Below are positions 45,546 through 56,690 of a DNA stretch of 64,000 bases, piece after piece. The position numbers and the translations under genes are program-made. The notes beneath the pieces are model-generated. The model was not told where the DNA came from, did not search any database, and saw only the letters and a list, made by a program, of their open reading frames with translations. Every line of letters starts with the position of its first letter. Position 1 is the first letter of the stretch. The stretch lies in the NCBI RefSeq assembly GCF_963676685.1, contig NC_092354.1:22104193-22168192 (forward strand), given 5' to 3'. This DNA comes from Mytilus edulis. Taxonomy: Eukaryota > Mollusca > Bivalvia > Mytilida > Mytilidae.

Positions 45546-45936
45546 TATACAGTATAAGCCAAAATCTACATTTTACCCCTATGTTCTATTTTTAGCCCTG
45601 GTGGCCATCTTGAATGGTTGGCTGGATCACTGGACACATTTTTTAAACTAGATACCCTATAAATGATGATTGTGGCCAAGTTTGGTGAACTTTGGCTTAG
45701 TACTTTCAGAGGAGAAGATTTTTGTAAAAGATAACGATGACGATGAAGGACACGGATGACGGACACCAAGTGATGAGATAGGCTCGCTTGTCCCTTTGGG
45801 CCAGGTGAGCTAAAAAGGATATCAGATACATAGAAAAAGTACACCTGTTACAGTTTTGCACTTTTATACTTTGAGGACTGGCTGAGTTGGTATGTTTTAT
45901 TTTATTACATTGGATTATGTATGGGTAAGGTTAACT

Positions 45937-47828
45937 AAAATTGAGAATGGAAATGGGGAATGTGTCAAAGAGACAACAACCCGACCAAATAAAAAACAAC
46001 AGCAGAGGGTCACCAACAGGTCTTCAATGTAGCGAGAAATTCCCGCACCGGGAGGCGTCCTTCAGCTGGCCCCTAAACAAATATATACTAGTCCAGTGAT
46101 AATGAACGCCATACTAATTTCCAAATTGTACACAAGAAACTAAAATTAAAATAATACAAGACTAACAAAGGCCAGAGGCTCCTGACTTGGGACAGGCGCA
46201 AAAATGCAGCGGGGTTAAACATGTTTGTGAGATCTCAACCCTCCCCCTATACCTCTAACCAATGTAGTAAAGTAAACGCATAACAATATGCACATTAAAA
46301 TTCAGTTCAAGAGAAATCCGAGTCTGATGTCAGAAGATGTAACCAAAGAAAATAAACAAAATGACAATAATACATAAATAACAACAGACTACTAGCAGTT
46401 AACTGACATGCCAGCTCCAGACTTCAATTTAACTGACTGAAAGATTATGATTTCATCATATGAACATCAGGCACAATCCTTCCCGTTAGGGGTTTAGTAT
46501 CATACCATCATAACATATATGAGAAGAACATAACCCGTGTCATGCCAACAACTGTTTTTAGAATAAATGTGTTTAGTTCCGATGCAAAGACCTTATCAGT
46601 GATTCAATATTAACGCCAAAATATGCAATCTTTAATGACTTGACAACAGTATCGTAATTATATCCCTTCTTAATAAGTCTATTCAAAGGTTTTGTAAGTT
46701 TCTGAGGTGAATACTGACACCTTTGTGCTTTATAGAGAATATTACCATAAAAAATTGGATGTGAAATACCTGAACATATTAGAAGTCTGCATGTTGAGCT
46801 ATATTTACGAATGATGTCTTTATACCGATGATAAAATTTAGTAAATGTTTTGACTAGTTTGTGATATCGAAAACCCTGGTGTAATAATTTTTCAGTAATA
46901 CATAAATTTCTCTCGTTAAAATCGAAAAACATTGTTACATACACGAGCGAATCATACAAGTTGAGATATATAAACACCGTAAGATGGTGACAAGGGAACG
47001 TCACCATCTAAAAACGGATAATTAACGATAGGAAATGAAAAATCATCCCTTTTATCATAAATTTTAGTATTCAGCTTTCCATTAGTGATATAGATATCAA
47101 GATCGAGAAAAGGGCAGTGGTCATTGTTAGTATTAGCTTTATTTAAAGTAAGTTCAACAGGATAAATTTCATTAATATACATACTGAAGTCGTCATTATT
47201 GAGAGCCAAAATATCATCCAAATATCTAAAAGTATTATTAAATTTGTTTATCAGATGTTGTTTCGATGGGTCTTTGCTTATTTTTGTCATAAATTGTAAC
47301 TCATAACAATACAAAAACAGGTCCGCAATAAGTGGTGCACAGTTAGTCCCCATTGGAATTCTGATAATCTGACGATATACGGAATCTCCAAAGCGAACAA
47401 AAATGTTATCTAGTAAAAATTCAAGGGCATATATAGTATCAAAGCATGTCCAATTAACATAGTTTTTTTGTTTATTGCTACTAAAAAATGACCTAAAAGA
47501 GTTTGAACATATATATTCACATTCTGATTTTTTGAATGCCCATGTAATTAGGTGTGTGAATTTTTTCTTAATGAGAATGTGAGGCAATGTGGTATACAGG
47601 GTAGAAAAATCAAAACTTTGAACAGATTCAAAATCACCAATATAAGCATGCAATTTATCAAGTACTTCCAACGAGTTCTTGACACTCCAAAAGTAATTTA
47701 TTCCACTATTTTCGAAGGCCTTATTTGAACAATTTATTATCAGGTTTTTAATTGTACCAAGTGTGCTGGTAAGAAGAATAGACAATTTAGTAGTTGAACA
47801 ATGGCTTGAAGACGAAATAAATCTATAT
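45937..47828 (-). mobile_element. 5'-truncated Penelope-like retroelement
   Basis: The copy at 163-905 reads GGTTAACTTTCTGGTAATAA without interruption, so this insert lies between TTAACT (45936) and TCTGG (47829). On the minus strand it has RT sequence and then a 3' region with CCCCGCTGCATTTTTGCG and TTGTCTCTTTGACACATTCC, ending TTCCATTCTCAATTTT. It lacks the 5' part. Confidence 0.75.
46573..47828 (-). pseudogene. Penelope-like reverse transcriptase, broken
   Basis: The frame has RT motifs in order: FDFSTLYTTLP, IPMGTNCAPLIADLFLY, then FRYLDDILAL with the catalytic Asp pair, and PFLDLDIYI, as in Penelope-like RTs rather than LINE RTs. A TGA at 46952-46954 falls where an Arg codon fits, followed by a small frameshift. 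The second frame (46573 to about 46945) carries the conserved tail with FRYHKLVKTFTKFYHRY. The first residues of the open frame above 47828 are encoded by the host repeat and do not belong to the RT. No GIY-YIG domain is seen. Confidence 0.75.
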
Positions 47829-47991
47829 TGTCTGGCAATAAGACCCTTCACGGCCTGGCTTGGGAAATGGGTAGACAAATGCTCAAATTAATCTGTACCA
47901 AGACAGGTTCCAAACATCTTCATTTATACACCATAACTCATGGTGAGGATCGCTATAAAGGATGATCATATGGCGACAAGAGGGAGTGCTG

Positions 47992-48172
47992 CAGTGGCGG
48001 ATCCAGGGGGGGGGGGGGGGGGGGGGGGGTTCCGGGGGTGCGCACCCCCCTTTATTTTTGCCGATCAATGCATTTGTATCGGGACATATGTTTTGCACCC
48101 CCCCTGCACCCCCCCCTTTGCCCTGGGTTAGCACCCCCCCCCCCCTTTCAAAAATTCCTGCATCCGCCCCTG
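47992..48172. mobile_element. hAT MITE, CAGTGGCGGATCCAG family, long G/C tracts
   Basis: The left end CAGTGGCGGATCCAGG and right end CATCCGCCCCTG bracket long G and C runs. The imperfect direct repeat GTGCTG flanks it. It marks the end of the second copy of the 163-905 repeat. The proline- or glycine-rich frames here come from the homopolymers. Confidence 0.65.
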
Positions 48173-48355
48173 TGCTGACCATCTGACAGGGTACACATTT
48201 ACAACTTTCACTCAGCTGTTATCTTACAGTAAACATGACCTATCAAAATTTCTCAATTTGAATTTTTTCAATAAGATTCATTAGATACAAAAGATCAGAG
48301 ATATGCTTTAGATATTTGCATTCATTAGTTCCCTTTTTTTGTCTTTTGATAGAAG

Positions 48356-48525
48356 AGGGGGATAGGATCTTTATCGGGACTACGGGATCGGGTGTTTTTA
48401 AGGATTTCGGGATCCCGGAATTTTTTCTCTCGAATTTCTGGGTTTCATGTTTTTAAGCCCAGGATTACGGGATTTCGTATTTTTAAGCCAGGGAATCGGG
48501 ATCAGGTCCCCTCCTACCCTCCCTC
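48356..48525. mobile_element. hAT-type MITE, GGGGATAGGA ends, TSD ATAGAAGA
   Basis: Inverted ends (GGGGGATAGGATC against TCCTACCCTCCCTC) enclose GGGATTTCGGGATC-like repeats. The 8-bp repeat ATAGAAGA flanks it at 48349-48356 and 48526-48533; the exact edge overlaps by one base. A relative is at 57429-57627. Confidence 0.7.
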
Positions 48526-48533
48526 ATAGAAGA

Positions 48534-49690
48534 TGTTCTAAGTATTTATGTGTAAACATCATTGTGGTTCCATCATCCATTTATATTAAATGATTATATT
48601 GTTCATATGTATTGATGTTTTGTTCAGCTGTAAATACACAATGCATTCTTACATTCTTATTTTTATTGAAAGGGGAGCTTCTTTATGATTTAAGAGTTTG
48701 TAATTATTTTTTTTTTTTTGGGGGGGGGGGGGTAGGGATGTGATAGGGGAATGGTGAGCTACAAATCTCATAACAATCCATTGGTGTTAACAAACTTACA
48801 ATAGTCTTAAATTTAAAAATAAATATGTCCATGTAGCCATGGTATTTTGACCCTCCTGGGATATAATAAACCCCCTACTAAAAACCTCCAATTAAAAAAA
48901 ATGATAGCCAACAAATTGTAATTAGATTATCTGTGCAAAATACTATTTATCAAAAACGGCCTGCTTATAATCATCCTCTGCCATTCTGCGCTAGCCGTAG
49001 CTGACAACAAGCTACAACATAGACTTTTTTACAAAAAAGTTGAGAACACTTTATCTGCGATTTATCCATCTTGTTTACATAAACAATGCCAAACAAATGA
49101 AATTTTATTTTAGGCCTAAATGATCTGAAAGGAAAGACCATGCTTACTGCTTCGTAAATGATTGGAAGCTATTTTCATATCCTCACCCTTGTTACATTCG
49201 GAGACCACCGTTTGTATTTGCTGTGAATTATATATATTTATTCAAAAAAAGAATTTGACCAAAATGATGTGGGTGCTTGAGCATCTAAGAAGGTGGTATT
49301 TAAAGGGGTGTACTGAACATGGAAACATGTGAAATAAAAATCGTGAAAACATAACACGAAAAAATAAAAATTGGGAAAAACAAAGCACGAGAAATAAAAT
49401 CATAAATACATTGTAGTAAGGAAACAAGTACAATGACTACATGTATGTACCAGAAGTTACACTCAGCCGTTCTTGGAGATCATGCAGCCATTATTCATGA
49501 ACATGCAGACCTTGCGGTCACCTTTTAGCGTCTGCTACTTGCATCTTATTTGATAAAAAATATGTGAAATAAAAAGGCCAAAAGCGTTGCACGAAAATAA
49601 CCCTTAACCACTCTCATCTAAGCATACATGCAAGCTAGTGCTACACCACTGTGACAACAAAGAGTAAATAAATTGCATGTGTTGTTTGTG
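48534..49690. other. Non-coding, low-complexity
   Basis: Poly-T/poly-G runs near 48709-48732. Short frames on either strand have no recognisable domain. Confidence 0.35.
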
Positions 49691-49697
49691 TGTGGTA

Positions 49698-49764
49698 GTC
49701 CAAATAATTGTGATGTCTTAAAAAAGGCTTGTATATTCTTTCAAGACCTCATAATTATTTGGAC
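49698..49764. mobile_element. TA-flanked MITE, GTCCAAAT family, copy 2
   Basis: A 67-bp element, GTCCAAATAATTGTGATGTC to CCTCATAATTATTTGGAC, with TA at both sides. It is shorter than copy 1 and lacks the GGAAGGC part. Confidence 0.7.
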
Positions 49765-50029
49765 TATTTGTGTGGATGTAGCAGAGTGATTTTTCATGCT
49801 TCATAAACTATGTAATTTGCACTTTTGAAATCATTGATTTATATTAAAAATCTACTTATCAAATTCTTATTGAGTCTTTAGTTTAATTATTTCACTCTTG
49901 CAAAGTATATTTACTAAAGGATATTTATCCTTTATGACTTGATTTAGTATATAATTTACGTATTGAGTAATGTTACTCATACATATTCATGGGGGTTGAA
50001 ATTGAACTCTTGTTTTGATTGGTTCTTGG

Positions 50030-51320
50030 TTATTGGCGGTTAAATTGAGTTTTCCTTTGTGTACCTTGGGTAGAATTTACCTGGACACTGGTCAGTGAAA
50101 GACGTCCATTATTTACCCAGACTATTATAGCAGAAACCCATATTGACAGATTGTATATTGACTATATTCATCTACATAGTTTTCCAGACATGACTAGTAA
50201 GTTGCACTTTCTTCTTATTAACATTTTGACGCGAATTAATAGATTTGGTTAACTTTCCTATTTTCGAGTAAATACTCTTCAGATTGCATGTTTATAACAT
50301 CGGAATGAAAGATTTGAATGAGCGTATTTTTGGTAAAGAAGCTAGGTCATATTTTTATAAAGTAATGTAATATTTGCCGCTGATCATAGCGTAATTATGT
50401 AATGTTTAGAGATATCGTAATAACAGTATTTTACGAATACTGCATGTAGAAAAATGGCGGCATGTATGATAAGTTACATTATATTGTGAAAAGAATGTTC
50501 GAATTACATGTTAGCGTAATGCTATTTTTATATGGACGAATTGAATACAATTGTCATGCGATTAGTATTTTATATAATTACGAAGAGTCCGTTCTTATTA
50601 TTGTATTTTGGTTTTCAGGACTCTGATGTAGACTATTTACTTTGTGCCAAGTTCCTTATTTACTAGAGAACTCACTCCACAAGTGGTAAGCGCATAATTT
50701 GTAGTTTTTGTATTATTTTATACTATAGAAATAATAGTTAGTCATGGATTATTTCCATTGCCGATTTGCGCGTTTTTAGCAAATCAGTGGTAGAATTTAT
50801 ATGTCGGTATTCAGACATAGTAAATACTTTTTGAATGTAGTAATATTTATTAAGTTTAATTGTAAACTTTCATGTACTTGTGAGAAGTAATTTTAAGATA
50901 CATTTAATTATATTTGATTGTAAACGCAATAAAACTGGTTACCGTTATAATTAAATGTCGGTCAGAGAAACCGGTTTGTTAAAGTACATGTGACATGTGA
51001 TGTACATTTCACTACACGATTGAATGAATGAACATTCCATAGTAAATGTGTATCTACTGTTTATAGTAACACTATTATATTAGGAATCGTTTGAACTGTA
51101 TTAAAATTGTCTGTGATATAATATGTGTATAATATATTCTATATGTTACATGAACTATCATTAATGTTTATAATCTTGTTATTTCAGAGTTTTTATTCTC
51201 TGGTAATAAAACCATCTGAACCTTAGAAAGTCTTCTAGTTATTAATTTATACCGGAAGAGACCCCTTTCACATGGATATCATATGAATTTGTAATTTGTT
51301 TAATTTGTTTAAAGAATAAA
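50030..51320 (+). ncRNA. Possible spliced transcript without a long frame
   Basis: Three blocks have splice-like edges on the plus strand: a first block ending at ATGACTA then GTAAGT (about 50196), a middle block after TTTTCAG (about 50618) ending before GTAAGC (about 50686), and a last block after TTATTTCAG (about 51187) with AATAAA-type signals at 51204 and 51314. CCAAT-like sequence occurs near 50015-50030. No conserved protein is encoded. Splice-like strings are common in AT-rich DNA, so this is weak. Confidence 0.25.
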
Positions 51321-52967
51321 AAATATTTGAATTTGAATGTTTTAGATTTTCAATTCTCGATTTTAATGATTGGAATTTATTTATATTAGAAAATTCATCT
51401 AGAATATAGTACTTATCAATTATGCTTACTGCCACTGTCAATATATACAGATCCACGTTTTTTTTTTTATTGAAAAGTGGGTCGAGTTGGTGAAAAAAGG
51501 GCAATTTGCCAGGGGGCGAGTTGTCGTAGATATAATTTTAGTCGTCTTGTAAACATTTGCACTCGAACCACATCTTATTTCTACATGTTACCTATTACCT
51601 AGTCTTTATCTTCCTCCTTTAGCAGGAATAATTTAAAAAAAATAATGATATTAATCAACTGTGTAAAGGACTGTAAACATACCTTCAAAAGTTTTTGTTT
51701 TGCAATGGTGTGCGACAACCTACATTTTATTGTTCAAGGGAGATAATCAATTTTTAAATAAATGTACCTATGGAGCACAAAGTTAACAATAATGTTTCCT
51801 AAGACCTTTCCTAGATATATGTAAGAAATAAGTAGTAGAAGATTATGTTACTATTATACTAATTAACGTTTAAATAATAGTCCCAGGTAGATTTTATTGA
51901 TAGTCGGCATGACATGAGCTCTGTTGACATGGTTGAGCTCTCAACCAACTTCTACTTCTACTATATAATGACCGCCTTCAACATGTTCAACACGTTGAAG
52001 TTTACGTCACTTGTACTGCGCATTGACTTGTGAAGATATATATACAGTGAAATATAACAAATTTGTGATAGTAAACAAAAAAACAAAACAAAAAAAAATT
52101 AAAAAATTTACATAGTGGTAGTGCATATTTTTAATTTATTATTTTTAAATATTAAGATAAAACTATTTACACATGATGAATTTACGGGCTGTATGTGTAG
52201 TTTGAGACGGCTACTTTGAACGACTCTATAGAATAAGAATAAAGAATGAAATTGTTTATTATAGTGTCACATATTGATTGAAACAAATCATTCACACAAT
52301 ATTCATATAGGCTACATACAAATAACAATCAATATCCAGCCAAAAAATGACTTATGAGACACTGATCCTTAAAACCAAAATATATACAAAAATATACTAT
52401 TTAAACTTGTAAATAATCTCATAAAAGTTATATCAAAATGGAACAAGTAGCTTAAAATATAAATAATTCTTATTTTAAAAAAGATATGTATTAACTATGA
52501 AATATGAAATACTATAAAATTGGGTAAAAATCTTATAAATAAATGCATTAAAAATTGATTAATTGAAAATATTACTGTAAAAATAATTATAGAGTCGCTC
52601 ATCACAATACTCGGGGGAAGGCTGTGTTTAAACTAACTAACTTAATTAGTAGATAAAAACTCCAGATTTAATCGCTAAAAAAACCCACACAAATTATAAG
52701 CACATTTGAGATTATTTGACAACCTGTCTATATAGATCTATATACAAATGATGTATAATAGCTAAGCAAACATGCATAAATGAAGTTTAACGCAAGCAAG
52801 CTAAAACGAAAAGAAAGGACATATGTTATATATGCCGTTTAACTGGCACAAAGACAAAATTTAAGCTATATCAAATAAATAAAACAAAACTTTGACAAAC
52901 AATCATGAAACAGAACAGATTTCGGATGTGAGACAGCAAATTTAAAAGTTATTGCATGTATTGTGTA
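51321..52967. other. Non-coding AT-rich region
   Basis: A plus-strand CAACACGTTGAAG segment with partial palindromes is near 51980. No gene or element was recognised. Confidence 0.3.
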
Positions 52968-53280
52968 CTACATATGAGCTACAGAAACAGTTTTCTGAAG
53001 AACACGTACCATGTTGAAATCATGAACATGTTTTAATTGATCCGTGCATGGTAAGACAGGGAAACTTCCACAACTTCGCTGTCTTAAAGTTAAACTGACT
53101 CCTTTTGTCATATCTTGTTGTCCTAGATTGCAGTAATTCAACTGTGAGTTTATATCTAAATTATATGAGTTATCTTTAAAATGTATAACGTTTATTGCGT
53201 AAGAACTCTGGACTGAATTTTGACACATTTTTTTTATGTTTATAATGCCATGGTTTAATTTTGGAAAGACTGAGGTAGAC
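52968..53280 (-). CDS. Possible terminal exon, unknown protein
   Basis: A frame of about 104 residues is preceded on its strand by an acceptor-like TTGTCATTGTCTACCTCAG (about 53273-53291). The residue mix is balanced, with no low complexity or transposon motif (SCGSFPVLPC, KHVHDFNMVRVLQ). No domain was recognised, and no donor or upstream exon was located. It may be chance. Confidence 0.25.
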
Positions 53281-53575
53281 AATGACAAATTACAAGATCA
53301 GTCATTGGTTTCGTAACTACAGATTTTGCATAGTGAAACACTTTTGGTGATATTCCATCAATACTGACCTGTTGCTTTCTTGACATTTATTTTATTTATT
53401 CGTTTCAAAACAAAATTTTTGTTTACATGGTTTACTGGTTGAAACTTTAGTGCTGGTGATGACAAATCCGTATGTTTTTTTTTTTATAATTACTTCATTA
53501 CTTGGGTGTTTTTTTAAATTTTAAAGATAAAAAAATGTCACATGTATCAGTTAAAAATGAACTGTTATGTTCATA

Positions 53576-53752
53576 CAGTGAAACCTGACTAAACCGAACC
53601 CTTTCGGGACTTGAGATTTCGTTCGGTTTTGGCAGGTATTCGGTTTCATCAGGTTCACAATGCATGACATGTGATATGATTGGTCTTCAGAACAAGTTTG
53701 GATTAGCCAGGTTTCCGGTTTATTCAGGGTTCGGTTTAATCAGGTTTGACTG
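53576..53752. mobile_element. 177-bp pogo/Tigger-like MITE, copy 2, inverted
   Basis: It has the same length and TIRs (CAGTGAAACCTGACTAAACC) as 36789-36965 but in the opposite orientation, with TA flanks. The interior CATGTGATATGATTGGTCTT corresponds to the inverse of the first copy. Confidence 0.7.
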
Positions 53753-54235
53753 TATATCATAATGACATTCAAATCTCGCATTATCATTAAATTGTCAGCA
53801 ATTCGCCGTTTCAGAATCTAATGCATCCTGGGTAATATTTTCAAAAGCGTACACTAAAGCGTTTTGATTGGTTTAAAACGTTATAAACAATGGAAATTCA
53901 ACCAATGACGTAACGTTATTCTCACTTTGGGGTACGAACAATGAAATAACCCATGATGCTTTAGATTCGGAAACGGCTAATTGCTTAATTTGAAATAACG
54001 AGTCATGTCCGTGAGGGTTTATAATTAGATCTTATTTAGCTCCTAAAAATAGCCAATTCAGTGTTGTACTAGGTTACTTATTTCACTGCTAAATGTAAAT
54101 TATCCTTTGGTTATACTTGTGTATTCAAAACACATTCATTTGTACATCATTTCCTCTTAAAATTTCACATATATGCTTGTGAGTTTTGTGACAAATGATT
54201 CTACTGTTCATCCATGTCATCATATCTGTACATAC

Positions 54236-54353
54236 ATGTATTGTCCAATCTAATTAAAATATAGATCTCCGATTTCGTTATACTACGTTACTACATATGA
54301 GCGTAGTATAACGAAATCGGAGATCTATATTTTAATTAGATTGATGTATTGTC
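54236..54353. mobile_element. Perfect foldback element with 10-bp TSD
   Basis: Arms 54246-54287 and 54302-54343 are exact 42-bp reverse complements around a 14-bp loop. The direct repeat ATGTATTGTC flanks them (54236-54245 and 54344-54353). The arms contain AGATCTCCGATTTCGTTATA. Perfect arms imply recent origin. Superfamily unknown; a 9-10 bp TSD is compatible with Mutator-type elements. Confidence 0.85.
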
Positions 54354-54529
54354 ACATATATGAATACTAGTTTATAAACCTGGTACCTTTTGGTAGCTAT
54401 TACTTGTGTGGTTCTCTATCCTATATGTTCTCCCATTTATTTGTGTTGAAGTGTTGTTCAAGTCCTGTCCATTGGTGTCATTTTGATTGTATTTAACATT
54501 AAGCGAAAAAGCGATACTAAGCAATCCTA

Positions 54530-55350
54530 CATTCCGTCGTCGTCGGTGTCGTCGTCGGCGGCGTCCACAAATATTCACTCTGTGGTTAAAGTTTTTGAAA
54601 TTTTAATAACTTTCTTAAACCATACTGGATTTATACCAAGCTTGGACAGAAGCTTGTTTGTGATCATAAGATAGTATCCAGAAGTAAATTTTGTGAAAAT
54701 AAAATTCCATTTTTTCCGTATTTTACTTATAAATCGGCTTCGTTTTTCTGCGGGAAAACATTACATTCACTCTGTGGGTAAAGTTTTTAAAATTTTAATA
54801 ACTTTCTTAAACAATCCTTGGTTTGTACCAAACTTGGACAAAAGCTTGTTTATGATCATTAGAGAGTATCCAGAAGTAAATTTTGTAAAACAATAAATCC
54901 ATTTTTTCCGTATTTTACTTTAAATGGACTTAGATTTTCTGCCAGGAAACAACACATTCACTCTGTGGTTAAATTTAAAAAAAAAATTGATAACTTTCTT
55001 ATACTATTTTTAACTTGTACCAAACTTGGACAGAAGCTTGTTTATGATCAAAAGCTAGTAACTAGAAGGAAATTTTGTGAATATTTTGTACCTGTGTATC
55101 TGTATTTTACTTATAAATGGACTTAATTTTTCTTCCAGTTAACATCACATCCATATAGTTAAAGTTTTTAAAACATTTATTAGATTCATATAAGCTATCC
55201 TGGTAGTTTTCCAAACTACGACAGAAGCTTCTTACAATCAAAAGATAGTATCAAGTGGAATATTTTATTGATTTTTTCCCTCATTTTTGTTGAGCCTGCA
55301 ATTTACAGCAAAAGTAGGCGAGACACTGGGTTCCGCGGAACCCTTCAATG
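54530..55350 (-). mobile_element. Core-repeat element, 191-bp cores (family 3 relative)
   Basis: A GTC/GGC microsatellite at 54533-54563 is followed by four units anchored by CACTCTGTGGTTAAAG at 54576, 54768 and 54959 and a diverged unit at about 55147. The far end has TTGAGCCTGCAA and AGGCGAGACACTGGG, then the palindrome GGGTTCCGCGGAACCC. In inverse, AGGCGAGACA matches the 5' end of the element at 11060. The frame from 55268 that crosses this end is spurious. Confidence 0.65.
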
Positions 55351-55484
55351 CAATTTTTTTCTTAAAATGTCCTTTACCAAGTCAGGAAAATGGCCATTGT
55401 TAAAAAATATTATAGTTCGTTTATGTGTGTGTTACATATATATAGTGTTGTGTTGTAATTCTCCTCTTAGTTATATGTTTTCCC

Positions 55485-56578
55485 CGGTCCTACCTAAAAA
55501 GCGCCCGGGTGAAGAAAAAGCGCCCGGGAAAAAGAAAAAGCGCCCGAGAAGGGGGAAAAAAGCGCCTGGGAAAAAAAAGACACAGGTAGAACAAAATAAG
55601 AATATTTTTATAACAATAAATAAAATTGAGAATGGAATAAATGTTTTTCTAAATAAAAAAAAAGTAAGCATTGCTCGTTTTGTTCTTACTATAAATTGGG
55701 ATATGCACGATGCTACATCTAAAGTGTGTAGATAGTTTTGTTCCACTTTTACATTTTAGATTTCAAAGTGAGTAAATAAATATAAATAAGAGTATATAGA
55801 AGAATCATATTGCCCTCGATCAAAACGTACGTATTTTCGTTATTTTAAAAAAAAATCAGTGCCCGAGGTCTAATATTCGCAACTGCATGGTGAACACTTT
55901 TCAAAGTTTAGTATTTTATGAAACATACTTGAATTGACAGTGGAAGATCGTGGAAGAGTTTCAACATGCCTGCCACTAAGAAAAGAAAAGTTAAAGCTAC
56001 TTCTCACTGCTGTTGGAACGATACAATATGACCGAGAATGGTTAGAGATTCTTGGGGCCTGAAAATGAAAATACCAGAAGTCTATTATTACATGTATAAT
56101 AACATGTGCTTGTCACTTTTATTGTTCTTAAATAATGTGTAACTCTTTTTATTTTATAAAATTATTATTTATCAGTGAAATTTAAAGTTGTTTTTGCATT
56201 TTTCATTTTGATATCGTTTTTGAAAAACATGTCTTATGTGGTGCATTTCTTTCTAACCTACATTTTGTAAACGTTGTATTCATATATAATTGTTAAAATT
56301 GAAACACTCATATTTGTTTTGTGCTTTATGACAAATTTCTATATCTGAGTTTGCAAAATGCTTGTTTAAATTTAAAAACAAATCAATGTGCACAACTTAT
56401 TTCATCGACACAAAGTTGTCTCATGACAATACAATATCTATATATTTTCCACGGGCGCTTTTTTTTCTTTCCCGGGCGCTTTTTTCTCTTCTCCGGGCAC
56501 TTTTTCTTTTCCCCGGGCCCTTTTTCTTCACCCCGGCGGGAGCTCCCGGGCGCTTTTTACAATGTTTAGTAGGACCCG
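55485..56578. mobile_element. Foldback element with tandem AAAAAGCGCCCGGG arms
   Basis: The left arm starts CGGTCCTAC and has four units of about 19 bp with AAAAAGCGCCCGGG (55496-55570). The right arm has about five units in inverse orientation (56452-56558) and ends GTAGGACCCG. The interior is AT-rich. Foldback elements with repeated arms have this form. The open frames across both arms are repeat translations. Confidence 0.7.
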
Positions 56579-56587
56579 TTCCCAGCA

Positions 56588-56690
56588 GCTCAGTTTTAGT
56601 TTGTAACCCGGATTTGTTTTTTTCTCAATCGATTTATGAATTTCAAACAGCGGTCTGACTATCGTACTGCTGCCTTTATATACCAAGGTA
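56588..56690 (+). repeat. Dispersed repeat shared with 10912-11010
   Basis: CAGTTTTAGTTTGTAACC and TTATGAATTTCAAACAGCGG are shared. Non-coding. Confidence 0.6.

Larger units (their letters stand above)
43173..45812 (+). mobile_element. Family 1 element, copy B2, head-to-tail with B1
   Basis: Immediately after the 3' end of B1, the sequence resumes at AAAGGACACAGGTGGATTCA, which lies about 55 bp inside the 5' end of complete copies. It then has a longer lead region (43310-43890), cores and a 3' hairpin TGTCCCTTTGGGCCAGGTGA ending in GCTA at 45812. Two further elements are nested in it at 44747-45545. Non-coding. Confidence 0.75.
39184..47975. repeat. Second copy of the 163-905 repeat, split by insertions
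   Basis: The repeat survives in three pieces: 39184-39606, 45813-45936 and 47829-47975, matching 174-606, about 607-730 and 738-905. The breaks correspond to the family 1 pair (39607-45812) and a Penelope-like element (45937-47828). Confidence 0.8.

Noticed and set aside
46573-47878. Retroviral or LTR polymerase
   Set aside because: RT motifs (YLDD, PFLDLDI) and 5' truncation without LTRs fit a Penelope-like element.
47883-48186. Gly/Pro-rich proteins around 48 kb
   Set aside because: They come from G/C homopolymers of a hAT MITE.
55268-55735. 155-residue Lys-rich protein
   Set aside because: The frame crosses the end of one element and the 19-bp repeated arm of another.
56321-56658. Phe/Pro/Gly-rich protein
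   Set aside because: Translation of the right foldback arm repeats.
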